64,000 nucleotides of DNA from Roseateles terrae. GTDB taxonomy: Bacteria > Pseudomonadota > Gammaproteobacteria > Burkholderiales > Burkholderiaceae_C. The stretch is taken from positions 1,417,984 through 1,481,983 of the forward strand of contig NZ_JACHXO010000001.1 of assembly GCF_014192155.1 (NCBI RefSeq). Reading direction: 5' to 3'. A program made the position numbers and the translations under genes. Shown here in pieces: positions 40,416-53,883 of the stretch. The stretch's first letter is position 1; every line of letters begins with the position of its first letter. Below the pieces are notes generated by a model. It had not been told where the DNA came from, did no database searches, and worked only from the letters and a program-made list of their open reading frames with translations.

Positions 40416-43097
40416 TCAGAAGGCGTACTTGCCACGCAGATAGAAGGTGCGGCCCTTCACGTCGGCGTAGGTCGGGTCGAAACCGACCTGGAAGTAGTCT
40501 TCCTGCACGGTGACCGGCGGCTTCTTGTCGAACAGGTTGCGGAAGCCCATGGTGAAGGTCATGTTCTTGACACCGCGGTACAGCGCCTGGAAGTCGACCA
40601 GATCGTAGGCCTTGACGGTGCGCTCGTCGCCATAGTCCGTGTAGGAGTTCTGACGGTAGTAGCGCACGCCCATGCCCCAGTTGCCCTTGTCCCAGTCCAG
40701 CGTGAAGGTCTGCTTGAACTTGATCACCGGGCCACCCACCGCATACTTGCCGAGATTGTCGACTTCCTCGTTGGTGACGACGTTGGTTTCGGTGCTCTTG
40801 GTCAGGAGGGTGCCTTCCCAGCCCGGGGTGAAGGTACCCCATTCGGAACGCACACGGGTCTTGGCGTTCAGGTCGAAGCCGGCAACGCGGGCCTGACCCA
40901 CGTTTTCCTGCGACGCATTGACGTAGTTCAGGTAGCCGGTGGTCGGGTCGATGACCAGACGGTTGGCATACACCGAGCTGCTGGTCGTCGGGCCGGTCCG
41001 CTTGGCAAACCAGTCCTTCAGGATGTCGTCACCGGTCAGCGCGCGGATGCCGTTCGTGATCTTGATGTCAAAGTAGTTCACCTCCATCGTGGTGTCCTTG
41101 ATCATCTCGAACACCAGACCCAGGTTGAAGGACTTCGATTTCTCGGGCTTCAGCTTGGGGTTGCTGTTGTTCACGGCGGTCAGCTGCGTGTCGCAGTGGT
41201 CCGTGTTGGGCGACTTGGCGCAACCGACGATCGCGTCATAGAACGGGTCGGTGTAGTTGCTGCCCGTGTTCGTGCCGGCGGACGGTGCGTACATGTTGTC
41301 CAGGGCCGGGGCACGGAAGCCCTTGCCGTAGGACGCGCGGAACAGCAGGCCCGGCATCGGGGTGAAGCGCAGGGCGATCTTCGGGCTGGTGGAGGAGACC
41401 GACGGCGAGGTGAACGAGCCGTCGCGCGATTCGCCCTTGGTGCCGCTGTAACGGTCATAACGGACCGCGGCGTTCAGCTCCAGGCTCTTCAGAACCGGGA
41501 AGTTGAATTCGCCGAAGATGCCGCTGATGTCGCGCTGACCCGTCACCTTGCCGGCATTGCCGGAGCCACCGACGATGTCGCCGGAGCCTGCAATCTCGGA
41601 GTAGCCGTCGTTGTACTTTTCCTTGCGGAATTCGCCACCGATGGCGGCACCCATGTTGCCCGCGCCGACATTGAACAGCTCACGCGACAGCGTGAAGTCC
41701 ACGCCGGTGTTGCTGGTCTTGGACTTGCGGTTGTTGCCCGACAGTTCCGCCGACTTCAGCGCGGCCAGGCCGGCGGCGTCGTTGGGGCCGAAGGGGTTGA
41801 TCAGACCGGTCTTCAGCGCAGCCACCAGACGCGAGTCCGAATAGATGCCGCTGACAAAGTCGTCACGGGCCTTGCCTTCTGCGTAGGTGAAGGCGGTCTT
41901 GTAATCAAAACCGCCCAGCGTGCCTTCCGCGCCCACGACGGTGCGCAGCACTTCGCTGGTGACCTTGTCGCGACGCTGGCCGCCGTCCACGATACGCCAG
42001 TTGATGATCAGGTCACCGCGATAGCCCGGCTGCACCGCGTCCACGGCGGCGGTCGGGTACCACTTGCCGCCGCCCGGATAGCGGTAGGCCGGCTTGCCGG
42101 TGGTGGTCGAGGGCGTCTGCGACGAACCCAGGGTGATTTCGTTGCGGCTGTAGGCCAGTTCGGTGAACAGGGTGTTGTTCTCGTCGGCCGCCAGCGTGCC
42201 CTTCAGCAAGGTGCCATAACGCTCCTGCTCAGGCACCAGGTCGATGTAGTGGGTGTAGTCGTAGCGGCAGTTGGCCGAACCCTTGAAGCTGTCCGGTGCA
42301 TTGCACAGCGGATAGTTGGCGGCGCCCGGCACATAGATGTTGCCGGCTGCATTGGGGATGGAGGCGTTCGCGGGGAAGGTGTTGCCCGAGTCCTTCACGA
42401 TGCCCAGGTCCGGACGATTGCCGGTGCTGGCGAAGCCCCGGTCCTTGGCGCGGATCGGGTCGTACTTCTGGTAGTTGAAGGTGCCCAGGATGTTGAACTT
42501 CTGCTTGGACAGGTCGCCCACGCCGAAGCCACCGGCCAGCGAAGCGACATCGCCCACGCCATGCGGCACTTCCAGGCTGGCGCTGATTTCGCCGCCCTGC
42601 CAGTCCTTGCGGGTGATGAAGTTGATCACGCCGCCGATGGCGTCGGAACCGTAAGTCGCCGAAGCACCGTCACGCAGCACTTCGATGCGCTCGATGGCCG
42701 CCAGGGGCACCGAGTTCAGGTCCACGCCCTGACCGCTGAACGGGTAGATCGGCAGACGACGGCCGTTGAGCAGCACCAGGGTGCGGGAACGACCCAGGCC
42801 GCGCAGCGAAGCACCGGTCTGGCCGGTGGCCGACGAGTCACCAATCGACTGACCCAGCGCAATGCCGCCGCCGTTGTTGTAGCTCAGGCGGTCCACCAGC
42901 TCCTGCACGTTGGACACACCGCTCTTGTCGATGTTGTCCCGGGAGATCACGCTGACCGGCAGCGCGGTTTCGGCATCGATCCGCTTGATCGACGACCCGG
43001 TAATTTCGACCCTGTCGAGTTGCTGCTGGGCGACGGCGGGTAGCGCGATACCCAGCGCCAGCAGCGCGGCAAGATTGACGCTCTTGCGTTTGAACAT
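40416..43097 (-). CDS. TonB-dependent outer-membrane receptor
   Basis: An 893-residue receptor. The ATG (MFKRKSVNLAALLALGIALP) follows AGGAG and gives a clear signal peptide cut after AVAQ. The plug domain spans about residues 30-165 (ALPVSVISRDNIDKSGVSNV, SLRGLGRSRTLVLLNGRRLP, IERIEVLRDGASATYGSDAI, GGVINFITRK). The rest is a 22-strand barrel ending with the terminal aromatic strand FYLRGKYAF. DRVEITGSS near the mature N-terminus may act as TonB box. Barrel loops hold a Cys-containing insert (NAPDSFKGSANCRYDYTHY and GCAKSPNTDHCD). The type (RRLPIYPFSG, GINFITRKDW) is of the large receptor group known for oligosaccharide or peptide uptake, so an iron substrate is not assured. Confidence 0.93.
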   Translation of the reverse strand: MFKRKSVNLAALLALGIALPAVAQQQLDRVEITGSSIKRIDAETALPVSVISRDNIDKSGVSNVQELVDRLSYNNGGGIALGQSIGDSSATGQTGASLRGLGRSRTLVLLNGRRLPIYPFSGQGVDLNSVPLAAIERIEVLRDGASATYGSDAIGGVINFITRKDWQGGEISASLEVPHGVGDVASLAGGFGVGDLSKQKFNILGTFNYQKYDPIRAKDRGFASTGNRPDLGIVKDSGNTFPANASIPNAAGNIYVPGAANYPLCNAPDSFKGSANCRYDYTHYIDLVPEQERYGTLLKGTLAADENNTLFTELAYSRNEITLGSSQTPSTTTGKPAYRYPGGGKWYPTAAVDAVQPGYRGDLIINWRIVDGGQRRDKVTSEVLRTVVGAEGTLGGFDYKTAFTYAEGKARDDFVSGIYSDSRLVAALKTGLINPFGPNDAAGLAALKSAELSGNNRKSKTSNTGVDFTLSRELFNVGAGNMGAAIGGEFRKEKYNDGYSEIAGSGDIVGGSGNAGKVTGQRDISGIFGEFNFPVLKSLELNAAVRYDRYSGTKGESRDGSFTSPSVSSTSPKIALRFTPMPGLLFRASYGKGFRAPALDNMYAPSAGTNTGSNYTDPFYDAIVGCAKSPNTDHCDTQLTAVNNSNPKLKPEKSKSFNLGLVFEMIKDTTMEVNYFDIKITNGIRALTGDDILKDWFAKRTGPTTSSSVYANRLVIDPTTGYLNYVNASQENVGQARVAGFDLNAKTRVRSEWGTFTPGWEGTLLTKSTETNVVTNEEVDNLGKYAVGGPVIKFKQTFTLDWDKGNWGMGVRYYRQNSYTDYGDERTVKAYDLVDFQALYRGVKNMTFTMGFRNLFDKKPPVTVQEDYFQVGFDPTYADVKGRTFYLRGKYAF

Positions 43098-43720
43098 TGG
43101 AAACTCCTTTTCCAGAAACACTCGTGACGTGTTGTGAACACTTGGCAGACCTCGATAAAGGTCAGACCCGTGCCTGAGCATCCATCTCAGATTTAGGTGC
43201 GATGAAGTGTGATTTCTGGAAGGTGAAGCCTCCTCAGGTGAACCCCTAGAGCGAGGCCGGAAGTGCCTCAAGTCACGGTTTTTTGCGGGTAAGTACGAGT
43301 GTGCGAATGTTGTTTTCCGTTGCGTTGATGCGACGACGCGGATCGCACGAACTTCGTAGGACGCGCGCTGCGCTGTGCGTTTGTTTTCGGTTGGTCCAAC
43401 TTTTGAATACTTTCGCGCGTATATCGCACTTTAACTAACCAATTTGGCGCACAGGTTCGCCCTTGTTTTGGGCGGTCTGCACAACAGTCGTGCATGCAAG
43501 CGCTTCACAGGCGAATGGCGAGGGGCCAGACGAGGGCAAAACGGCTCGTTTTCTTCTGCGGCGGATTGCAGATTCGTTGTCAATTTCGACACATGCCTCG
43601 GTAATGTTCGTGGGAGCGCGGGCGACGCACGAATATCAGCGGGGGTATGGCAGATGCTTTACCGGCAGAAATGCAGGAATATCGACACGACCGATTTCGA
43701 ATATCGACATACTGCAAATA
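43098..43720. other. Intergenic region upstream of the receptor gene
   Basis: About 620 bases, visibly less GC-rich than the flanks (runs such as TTTGAATACTTTCGCGCGTAT around 43400). It holds the receptor promoter in the half next to 43097. Frames that run into it from the ABC transporter side are antisense shadows. No Fur box or gene was recognised. Confidence 0.5.
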
Positions 43721-43722
43721 AA

Positions 43723-43751
43723 AAAGCCCCGCGAACCATCGCGAGGCTTTT
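43723..43751 (-). terminator. Rho-independent terminator of the peptide ABC transporter operon
   Basis: A stem AAAGCC-C-CGCG with CGCG-A-GGCTTT (one mismatch), 6-base loop, followed by T-rich sequence on the minus strand (about nine T/A bases). It is 45 bp after the last gene of the operon. Confidence 0.78.
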
Positions 43752-43795
43752 CGTGGAGTGACGTCCGCGCCGATGCGCGTGCGGGATGGGGCCGT

Positions 43796-45706
43796 TCAGG
43801 CCGCTGCGGGACGCTGCACGACCCGAGGCACCGCCGCCAGCAAGGTGCGGGTGTACGCCTGCTGCGGACTGCCCAGCACCTGGCTGCAGTTGCCCGCCTC
43901 GACGATGCGGCCCGCCTGCATCACCGCCACGTTGTCGGCGATGTACTCCACCACCCCGATGTTGTGGGTGATGAACAGGAAGGACAGGCCACGCTGCCGC
44001 TGCAGCTCCCGCAGCAGGTTCAGGATCTGCGCCTGGACCGACACATCCAGGGCGGACGTCGGCTCGTCACAGACGATCAGCCGCGGCTGCACCGCCAGCG
44101 CCCGCGCGATGGCGATCCGCTGACGCTGGCCGCCGGAGAATTCATGCGGGAAACGGCCGAGCGCATCCCGGCGCAGACCCACCTGATCGACCAGGTCATG
44201 CAGCAGCGCCTGACGGGCGCCTGCATCGAGTTCCGGCCGGAGCGCCAGCAGGCCCTCCTCCAGCACCTCCTGTACCCGCAGCCGCGGATTCAGCGACGCA
44301 AACGGATCCTGGAAGATGATCTGCACCTGACGACGGGCGTCGCGCAGCGCTTCGCCATCCAGCGCGAACAGGTCCTGCGGCGCAGCGCCCTGCCCGGCCT
44401 TCGACCGATCCACCGCCGGATGCAGCCACGCCTGGCCTTCGATCGTCGCGACACGTCGCAGCAGCTGCACGATGGCCTTGCCGGTGGTCGTCTTGCCGCA
44501 GCCGGACTCGCCCACCAACGCCAGCGTCCGTCCGGCCTCGATGGACCAGGACACGCCCCCCACCGCATCAAACCACTTCTTGCTGCCACCCAGCAGGCCG
44601 CGCGACAGCGGATAACGGACCTTCAGATCCTTGACCTCCAGCAGCAAGGGCCTAGTGGCAGTCGCAGATGCAGCCGCCGATGCAGCCGGCTCCGCGCTGG
44701 CATCCGCCATGGGCAGCGCCGCCCGGGGCAGTGCCTCCCGCGGATCGGTATAGAGCAGGCATCGCACTTCATGCCCCAGCGGCCGGTCCGGCACCGCCGA
44801 GAGCGACGGGCAGGTCGACCCGCAGTGCACCATCACCCGGTCGCAGCGGGGCGCGAAGCGGCAGCCGTCAAAGTCCTGCCACAGCGGCGGCACCGTCCCG
44901 GGAATCGCCGCGAGCGGCTCCCCGCGGCGGTCCGCATCCGGCAGCGCCTTGAGCAGCAGCCGCGCATACGGGTGGCGCGGTGCGGCGAAAAAGTCCTGTG
45001 CCGGAGCCACTTCCACGATCTGCCCGGCATACATCAGTGCCACCTGATGGGCCATGCCCGACACGACACCGAGGTCGTGCGTGATCAGCAGCAGGCCCAG
45101 GCCCCGCTCGCGCTGCAGGTCCTTGAGCAGGTCCAGGATCTGCGCCTGGATGGTCACATCCAGCGCGGTGGTCGGCTCGTCGGCAATCAGATAGTCCGGC
45201 TCGGCCGCCAGCGTCATGGCGATCATCACCCGCTGCTTCTGGCCGCCCGACATGCGGAAGGGATAGTCGTCGATGCGGCGCTCCGGCTCCGGAATGCCAA
45301 CGCGGCGCAGCCAGTCCACCGCCTTGGCACGGGCCGCCGCACCGCGCAGGGCGGTATGGGCCTCGATGGCCTCGACGATCTGGTCGCCCACCTTCATCAC
45401 CGGATTCAGGCTGGTGCCCGGCTCCTGGAAGATCATGCCGATCCGGCCGCCGCGCACGTCCCGCATGCGGGCTTCGCTCAGGTCGAACAGGTCCTGGCCG
45501 TCCAGGTCCAGCCGGCCGTCGGCAATGCGGCCGTTGTCCGGCAGCAGGCGCATCAGCGCCAGCGCGGTCATGCTCTTGCCGCAGCCGGATTCGCCCACCA
45601 GCGCAAAGGTCTGTCCGCGCGAGAGGGTCAGGCGCATGCCGTCAATGGCCCGGACCAGCCCGGCCTCGGCATCCAGATGCACCTTGATGTCTTCAATCTT
45701 CAGCAT
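43796..45706 (-). CDS. Peptide ABC transporter, fused double ATP-binding protein (YejF/DppDF type)
   Basis: A 636-residue protein with two complete ABC domains. First: Walker [14 protein letters not shown], signature [10 protein letters not shown] and Walker [14 protein letters not shown]. It ends with an oligopeptide-transport C-terminal domain with Cys cluster ([19 protein letters not shown]), which in OppD/DppD binds an iron-sulfur cluster. Second: Walker [30 protein letters not shown] and [14 protein letters not shown]. The start [16 protein letters not shown] follows GAGG, and lies seven bases after the permease stop. It powers the upstream permeases. Confidence 0.94.
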   Translation of the reverse strand: MLKIEDIKVHLDAEAGLVRAIDGMRLTLSRGQTFALVGESGCGKSMTALALMRLLPDNGRIADGRLDLDGQDLFDLSEARMRDVRGGRIGMIFQEPGTSLNPVMKVGDQIVEAIEAHTALRGAAARAKAVDWLRRVGIPEPERRIDDYPFRMSGGQKQRVMIAMTLAAEPDYLIADEPTTALDVTIQAQILDLLKDLQRERGLGLLLITHDLGVVSGMAHQVALMYAGQIVEVAPAQDFFAAPRHPYARLLLKALPDADRRGEPLAAIPGTVPPLWQDFDGCRFAPRCDRVMVHCGSTCPSLSAVPDRPLGHEVRCLLYTDPREALPRAALPMADASAEPAASAAASATATRPLLLEVKDLKVRYPLSRGLLGGSKKWFDAVGGVSWSIEAGRTLALVGESGCGKTTTGKAIVQLLRRVATIEGQAWLHPAVDRSKAGQGAAPQDLFALDGEALRDARRQVQIIFQDPFASLNPRLRVQEVLEEGLLALRPELDAGARQALLHDLVDQVGLRRDALGRFPHEFSGGQRQRIAIARALAVQPRLIVCDEPTSALDVSVQAQILNLLRELQRQRGLSFLFITHNIGVVEYIADNVAVMQAGRIVEAGNCSQVLGSPQQAYTRTLLAAVPRVVQRPAAA

Positions 45707-45713
45707 GGGGACC

Positions 45714-47210
45714 TCAGGCTTGCGGCTGGGAGGAAGCGGCGCGCTGCGCATCGTCCGCGGCTTTCTGGGCCGCCGCGCGGCGGGCCTTCAGCGCCAGCCA
45801 CTGGGGACGCAGCTTGCGCGAGCGCGGATCGAAGGCGTCCCGCACGCCGTCGGCGAACAGGTTGGCGGCCAGCACCAGGCTCACCATGAAGCCGAAGGCC
45901 GCGGCAAAGCTCCACCACACCACCGGGTCGCGGCTCATTTCCGAGCGAGCGAGGTTGATCATCCCGCCGAAGCTGTTCATCGTCGGGTCCACGCCGACGC
46001 CCACATAGGTCAGCACCGCCTCGTACAGGATCAGGTCGGAGAAGTTCAGCACCAGGCTGATCAGCACCAGGTGCATCACGTTGGGCACGATGTGCCGCAT
46101 CATGATGCGGGTGTCCGACACGCCAAAGGCGGTGGCAGCCTGCACGAAATCGGATTCGCGCAGCTTCAGCGTTTCGCCGCGCACCAGGCGGCACAGCGTG
46201 GCCCAGCCGGTCACCCCGAGAATCACGCAGAGCAGGAAGATCTTCAGGTCTGACCGCTCCGCGCCGGTCTGGAAGACCTCGGGGTGCTTGTCCAGGAACA
46301 CCTGGACCATCAGCACGCAGGCGGCGATCAGCAGCACATTGGGCACCGAGGTCAGCACGGTGTAGAAGTACTGGATGACTTCATCCACCCAGCCCTTGAA
46401 GTAGCCGGCCAGGATGCCCAGCACCAGCGCGAACGGCAGCGTCGCCAGGGTGGACAGCGCGCCAATCACAAAGGCGGTGCGCACGCTCTTGAGCGCCTGA
46501 TAGAGCACGTCGTTGCCGGTCTGGTCGGTGCCGAAGACGTGATAGTGGTCCATCAGTGCCACCACCGGTCCGGCCAGCAGCATCACCACGGTCAGCGTGG
46601 CCAGCGCGGCGCGCCAGGGGTAGTCGGTGCGGTCCGCCAGCAGGTCGCGCAGGGCGGTGCGCCAGCCGCCGTGGCCGCGCGCGAGCACACCCGCCATCGC
46701 TGCCGCCAGCAAGGCGCTGAGCAGCGCGCCCCCGGCCAGGCCCGTGAGGACGCGGCGGGTGAGGTCCCCCACCCATTCGGTCGCCGGATCCTTGAGGTGC
46801 GCCCCGCCCCAGGTCAGCCGCGGGAACTCGCGCACGATCTCGCTGCCGTGCGCCACCGCATCCTTGTTAAAGCCTGCATAGGCCAGCGGCGCGGAGTAAC
46901 TGATCTCCCGCATGTCCAGCTGCCGCGCCAGCATCACATCCAGGATGGAGCGGGTGCGCGTTTCATAGAACTGCTCGCCGGACGGGCTGTCCGGCAGGGC
47001 GCGCCGGAAATGCACGCTGTCCAGCGCGGTGATGGTGATGAAGAGCAGCAGCACCACGCCGGCACTCAGCGCCACCGGGTCGCGCAGCACCCGCTGCCAG
47101 TTGGTGCGCAGATGCGGCCGGCGCACCAGCCGCAGCACATAGCCCAGCAGCGCGGCCAGCAGCAGCCACAGCGCCACATCGGTCCACAGGACGACGATCT
47201 TGAAACCCAT
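45714..47210 (-). CDS. Peptide ABC transporter permease (OppC/YejE type), extended
   Basis: A 498-residue inner-membrane permease, about 160 longer than usual OppC-type permeases (about 300-340). The N-terminal part has one extra membrane helix (ALWLLLAALLGYVLRLVRR), then the usual first helix VALSAGVVLLLFITITALDS and a large periplasmic insert up to residue 165. The core carries TDQTGNDVLYQALKSVRTAF, and the EAA loop region VQAATAFGVSDTRIMMRHIV with NVMHLVLISLVLNFSDLILY. The C-terminal tail of 60 residues is basic and Ala-rich. It lies between the OppB-type permease and the ATPase gene. Confidence 0.92.
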   Translation of the reverse strand: MGFKIVVLWTDVALWLLLAALLGYVLRLVRRPHLRTNWQRVLRDPVALSAGVVLLLFITITALDSVHFRRALPDSPSGEQFYETRTRSILDVMLARQLDMREISYSAPLAYAGFNKDAVAHGSEIVREFPRLTWGGAHLKDPATEWVGDLTRRVLTGLAGGALLSALLAAAMAGVLARGHGGWRTALRDLLADRTDYPWRAALATLTVVMLLAGPVVALMDHYHVFGTDQTGNDVLYQALKSVRTAFVIGALSTLATLPFALVLGILAGYFKGWVDEVIQYFYTVLTSVPNVLLIAACVLMVQVFLDKHPEVFQTGAERSDLKIFLLCVILGVTGWATLCRLVRGETLKLRESDFVQAATAFGVSDTRIMMRHIVPNVMHLVLISLVLNFSDLILYEAVLTYVGVGVDPTMNSFGGMINLARSEMSRDPVVWWSFAAAFGFMVSLVLAANLFADGVRDAFDPRSRKLRPQWLALKARRAAAQKAADDAQRAASSQPQA

Positions 47211-47224
47211 GACGTCCTCCGGAC

Positions 47225-48208
47225 TCAGCTCAACCGCACCCGCGGATCGACCCAGGTGTAGACCACGTCGATCAGCGCATTGCTGGCGATATACAGAACA
47301 GCACCCAGGAACACCATCGTGCGCACGATGGCAAAGTCCTGACCGGTGATGGCATCGATCACAAACGCGCCGAGGCCCGGGATGCCGAAGAAGCTCTCGA
47401 ACACCAGGCTGCCAAGGAAGACATACGGCAGATAGGCACCGGCGCTGGTGATGATCGGAATCAAGGCATTGCGCAGCACATGGCGGCGCAGCACCACCGG
47501 CTCGGACAGGCCCTTGGCTCGCGCAGTGCGCACATAGTCCTTGCCCACCTCTTCCAGCAACATGGCGCGGTACAGCCGCGCCTCACCGCCCAGCCGCGAC
47601 AGCAGCGACAGTGCAATGGGCAGCGCCAGGAAGCGGATGGCGTCCAGGCCGGGCGCATAACCGTTGATCGGCACCAGGCGCAGGATGCGGGAGAAGAAGA
47701 ACTGGCCGACGATGATGTAGAAGAGACTGGAGATCGACAGCATCAGCACACACAGCACCACGCCCCAGAAGTCGATGCGGGAGTTGCGGAAGAAGGTCAG
47801 CAGCAGCGCGAACGCCACGCTGATGATCAGCTGCAGCACAAAGAGCGGCACCGCCAGCTGCAGGCTCACGCCCATGCGCTTCTTGATTTCGTGGCCGATG
47901 TCCACCGCCTGACGGGCATCCGAACGGCCGAAGTCCAGCAGCATCAGCGAGACCGAGCGCTCCCAGAACACCGTGTGAGTGACCCGGGCGCTGCCCTGCT
48001 GGGTGTCGTCCCAATACAGCGGCTTGTCATACCCGCGTTCGGCCTTCCACTTGTCGATCTGCTCCTGCGTGACCCGCTTGCCGCCGATGTTCAGACGCGC
48101 CATGTCGTCCGGCGTGTTGACGGTGAAGAACAGCAGAAAGGTCAGCAGGTTGACGCCGATGAGAATGGCCAGACCGTAGCCCAGCCGTCTTGCAATGATC
48201 TTGAACAT
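47225..48208 (-). CDS. Peptide ABC transporter permease (OppB/YejB type)
   Basis: A 327-residue permease with six helices. It starts MFKIIARRLGYGLAILIGVN (typical first helix), has a periplasmic loop to residue 125, then LQLAVPLFVLQLIISVAFAL. The EAA loop is GKDYVRTARAKGLSEPVVLR, followed by RNALIPIITSAGAYLPYVFL and FESFFGIPGLGAFVIDAI. Its ATG overlaps the TGA of the binding protein by one base (TGATG), a coupled arrangement. Confidence 0.94.
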   Translation of the reverse strand: MFKIIARRLGYGLAILIGVNLLTFLLFFTVNTPDDMARLNIGGKRVTQEQIDKWKAERGYDKPLYWDDTQQGSARVTHTVFWERSVSLMLLDFGRSDARQAVDIGHEIKKRMGVSLQLAVPLFVLQLIISVAFALLLTFFRNSRIDFWGVVLCVLMLSISSLFYIIVGQFFFSRILRLVPINGYAPGLDAIRFLALPIALSLLSRLGGEARLYRAMLLEEVGKDYVRTARAKGLSEPVVLRRHVLRNALIPIITSAGAYLPYVFLGSLVFESFFGIPGLGAFVIDAITGQDFAIVRTMVFLGAVLYIASNALIDVVYTWVDPRVRLS

Positions 48209-50496
48209 CAGTCGGCCCCTCCAGGGGCGGCAACCCGGCCGCGCGCGGTGGCGGTCTCCCGGGCCATGAAGCTGCGACGGGTGGCCCACACGATGGCGAC
48301 GGCGCCGAGCACCAGCACCAGCAGCGGCCACCAGACCGGACGGTTCCACTCGGCCTGCTGGCGGTCTCGCTCGGCCGCATCAAGGCGGTAGAAGCGGACG
48401 GGGTCCCGCACCACGATGCTGGGCTTGCCGTTGTAGATCCAGTGCTGGAAGGCCTGGCCGGTGTAGGGCCAGTAGCCGCCCGCCCAGGGCGCGTCCTTCT
48501 GGACGATCTCCATCATGCGGGCGATCACGCGACGCTTCTCCGGGCCGTCGTCCAGCGTCTGCATCGTCTGGAAAAGGCGGTCGTATTCGTCGTTCTGGTA
48601 GTTGCTGGAGTTCTCGCCCTCGTGCTTGGACTTGCTGTTCGGTCCGTACAGCAGGAAGAGGAAGTTCTCAGCATCCGGATAGTCGGCGAACCAGCCCCAC
48701 CAATAGATCTGATGCTTGCCCTGGCGAACCTTTTCCTGGAACTGGTTGTAGTCGGTGGCCCGCACATCGAGCTGCACACCGAGCTTGGCGAACTGCTTCA
48801 CCATCCAGTCGTTCTCGGCTTTCACCTCGGGGGTGACGGTCCGCATGAAGTCGTAGTTGAGGACCAGCGGACGGCCAGTGGTGGCATCCCGGCCATCGGG
48901 ATAGCCGGCTTCGACCATCAGCTGACGAGCTTCCTCCAGTGAGCGGCGGACGATCTTGCCGTCCACCCTCTTGTGGGTGACCGGATTGAAATAGCCCGGT
49001 TCGGCATCACGCGAGCCGAACACGCCGGGCGGTACCGGGCCGTAGGAAGCCACGCCGCCGCGGTTCTTGAAGATCTGGCCGTAGCCCTCTTCCCAGTCGA
49101 TGGCCATGGACAGCGCCTGACGCAGCTTGCGGTTGCGCTCATGCTGCTGCGGCGTCGCGCCGTCGCCGACCACCGGGTCCAGCCAGTTGAAGCCCAGGTA
49201 CCAGCTGTTGGGATCGGTATCGCGCGGGAAGCGGAAGCCTCGCTCATGGAAGAAGGCGGCCACCTCGTCGGAGTCGCTCTGGTCGGCGAGGAACTCCACG
49301 CCCCAGTCGCCGCGCTCCAGGTCAGGAATGTCCAGATAGCCCTGCTTGAACAGCTCCTTGCGCGGCACCCGCTCTTTCACCAGCGTCGCCACGACCTTGT
49401 CGATGAAGGGCAGGCGCTTGCCGCAGTCGGCCAGCAGGCCGGCGGCCTTGTCTTCTTCGCTACCGTCGCAGGGGTAGGTGTCCACGTGATAGTTGGGATT
49501 GCGGGACATCACATGGCGGCGGTCCTGCTCGTACTCGGTCATCATGAAGGGCCCGGTGCCCACCGGCCACTGGTTCCAGGAGATGCCGTGCTCGGCCATG
49601 CCCTTCTGTGCATAGAAGGCGTCCACTTCCCAGGGAATGGGCGAGAGGAAGGTCGTGGCCATCCAGTACGACCACTGGGGATACTTGCCCTTGATGCGGA
49701 TGCGCAGCAGATGGGGATTCACCGCCTCCGCGCCTTCCAGCGGCCACTTGCGGAAGTCCAGGAAGGGCTTGTCCTTCGTGCTCTCCGGCAGGCCTTGCAG
49801 CAGCTTGGCGTTTTCCTGGCGGATCAGCGCGCCATATTCCTTCAGGCCCAGCACGCGTTCGGAGAACAGGCCGTAGATGGGTGCTTCGGTGCGGGGCGTG
49901 GCGTGGCGCTTGAGGGCGTAGACGAAGTCGTCCGCCACCAGTTCGCGGGTGCCTTGATGCTCGAACTGCCAGGGGGAACGCTTGTCGCCGAGCTGCCCGG
50001 CGGTGAGCTGGTGGTAGTAGTAGTGGCCCTGCGGATCCCGGGCAAACGCCGGGCTGGGCGCGAACATCACGCCGGGGCGGATGGGCACGTCATAGATGCT
50101 CAAGGCGATCTTGTCGGCCGGGGCGTCCTCGGGCAGTCGCTGGCCCTGCGCGTCGAGATAGTAGGGCTTGACGACCTCAGCGGCAGCGCGCGGAATCAGC
50201 TGGTACGGCCGCTTGAGGTAGTGGTAGCCGTAGAGCGGCTCGGTGATCTGATAGACGTAGACGCCTTCCGGGGCCGTGTAGGACGAGGTGGGATCCAGAT
50301 ACCGCGGCGAGCGTTCGTCGAAGGAGATGAACAGGGTGTTCTCCTTGCCCGCGCCCGCCCAGTAGGGGCTGTTGTTGCAGCCGCTCAGGCCGGCGCCCGC
50401 CAGCCCGATGAGCAGGACCGCCGTGCACAGGGCCCACATCCGCCGGGCCAGGCGTTGCCACCCGCCGTCCCCCTCACTCCACCGTCCCGACGACAT
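48208..50496 (-). CDS. Peptide-binding lipoprotein (SBP family 5) with C-terminal membrane anchor
   Basis: A 762-residue family-5 extracellular solute-binding protein. The N-terminal signal ends in the lipobox LSGC, making C40 the likely lipidated residue. Core motifs are FDERSPRYLDPTSSYTA, the RNPNYHVD segment, RKLRQALSMAIDWEEGYGQI and the late NYQNDEYDRLFQTMQTLDDG. Unusually, after the ligand domain there is a membrane helix (WWPLLVLVLGAVAIVWATRRS, about 723-743) and a 20-residue basic tail, so it would be held at both ends. It is the first gene of the four-gene importer. Substrate: probably oligopeptides or a microcin-like compound, as for YejABEF. Confidence 0.9.
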   Translation of the reverse strand: MSSGRWSEGDGGWQRLARRMWALCTAVLLIGLAGAGLSGCNNSPYWAGAGKENTLFISFDERSPRYLDPTSSYTAPEGVYVYQITEPLYGYHYLKRPYQLIPRAAAEVVKPYYLDAQGQRLPEDAPADKIALSIYDVPIRPGVMFAPSPAFARDPQGHYYYHQLTAGQLGDKRSPWQFEHQGTRELVADDFVYALKRHATPRTEAPIYGLFSERVLGLKEYGALIRQENAKLLQGLPESTKDKPFLDFRKWPLEGAEAVNPHLLRIRIKGKYPQWSYWMATTFLSPIPWEVDAFYAQKGMAEHGISWNQWPVGTGPFMMTEYEQDRRHVMSRNPNYHVDTYPCDGSEEDKAAGLLADCGKRLPFIDKVVATLVKERVPRKELFKQGYLDIPDLERGDWGVEFLADQSDSDEVAAFFHERGFRFPRDTDPNSWYLGFNWLDPVVGDGATPQQHERNRKLRQALSMAIDWEEGYGQIFKNRGGVASYGPVPPGVFGSRDAEPGYFNPVTHKRVDGKIVRRSLEEARQLMVEAGYPDGRDATTGRPLVLNYDFMRTVTPEVKAENDWMVKQFAKLGVQLDVRATDYNQFQEKVRQGKHQIYWWGWFADYPDAENFLFLLYGPNSKSKHEGENSSNYQNDEYDRLFQTMQTLDDGPEKRRVIARMMEIVQKDAPWAGGYWPYTGQAFQHWIYNGKPSIVVRDPVRFYRLDAAERDRQQAEWNRPVWWPLLVLVLGAVAIVWATRRSFMARETATARGRVAAPGGAD

Positions 50497-50699
50497 TCGT
50501 CACCCCTCAAAACACAAAGCCGCATCCTCTGGACGCGGCATTGCCAAATTGTTTCCGGGCTGCCTGGGCGGACGGTCCGCGAGGACGCTGCATTCCGCGA
50601 AGGTTCCCTTGCCAAATCATACGTGAGCCCTGCCGGCTGAAAGTCTGGAGATGTGTCTCCAACAGCTTTCAGACAGCTTCGGCGAACAACCGCCGCGGG

Positions 50700-53843
<3,144 letters not shown>

Positions 53844-53883
53844 TGGGTGGCGCTGAACCGCAAGATCCGTCACTTTGCGCCGA

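Noticed and set aside
41196..43043. 615-codon plus-strand frame opposite the TonB receptor
   Set aside because: Antisense shadow; the minus strand encodes a full receptor with signal peptide and terminal Phe.
43463..45889. 808-codon plus-strand frame opposite the ABC ATPase
   Set aside because: Antisense shadow; two complete ABC domains lie on the other strand.
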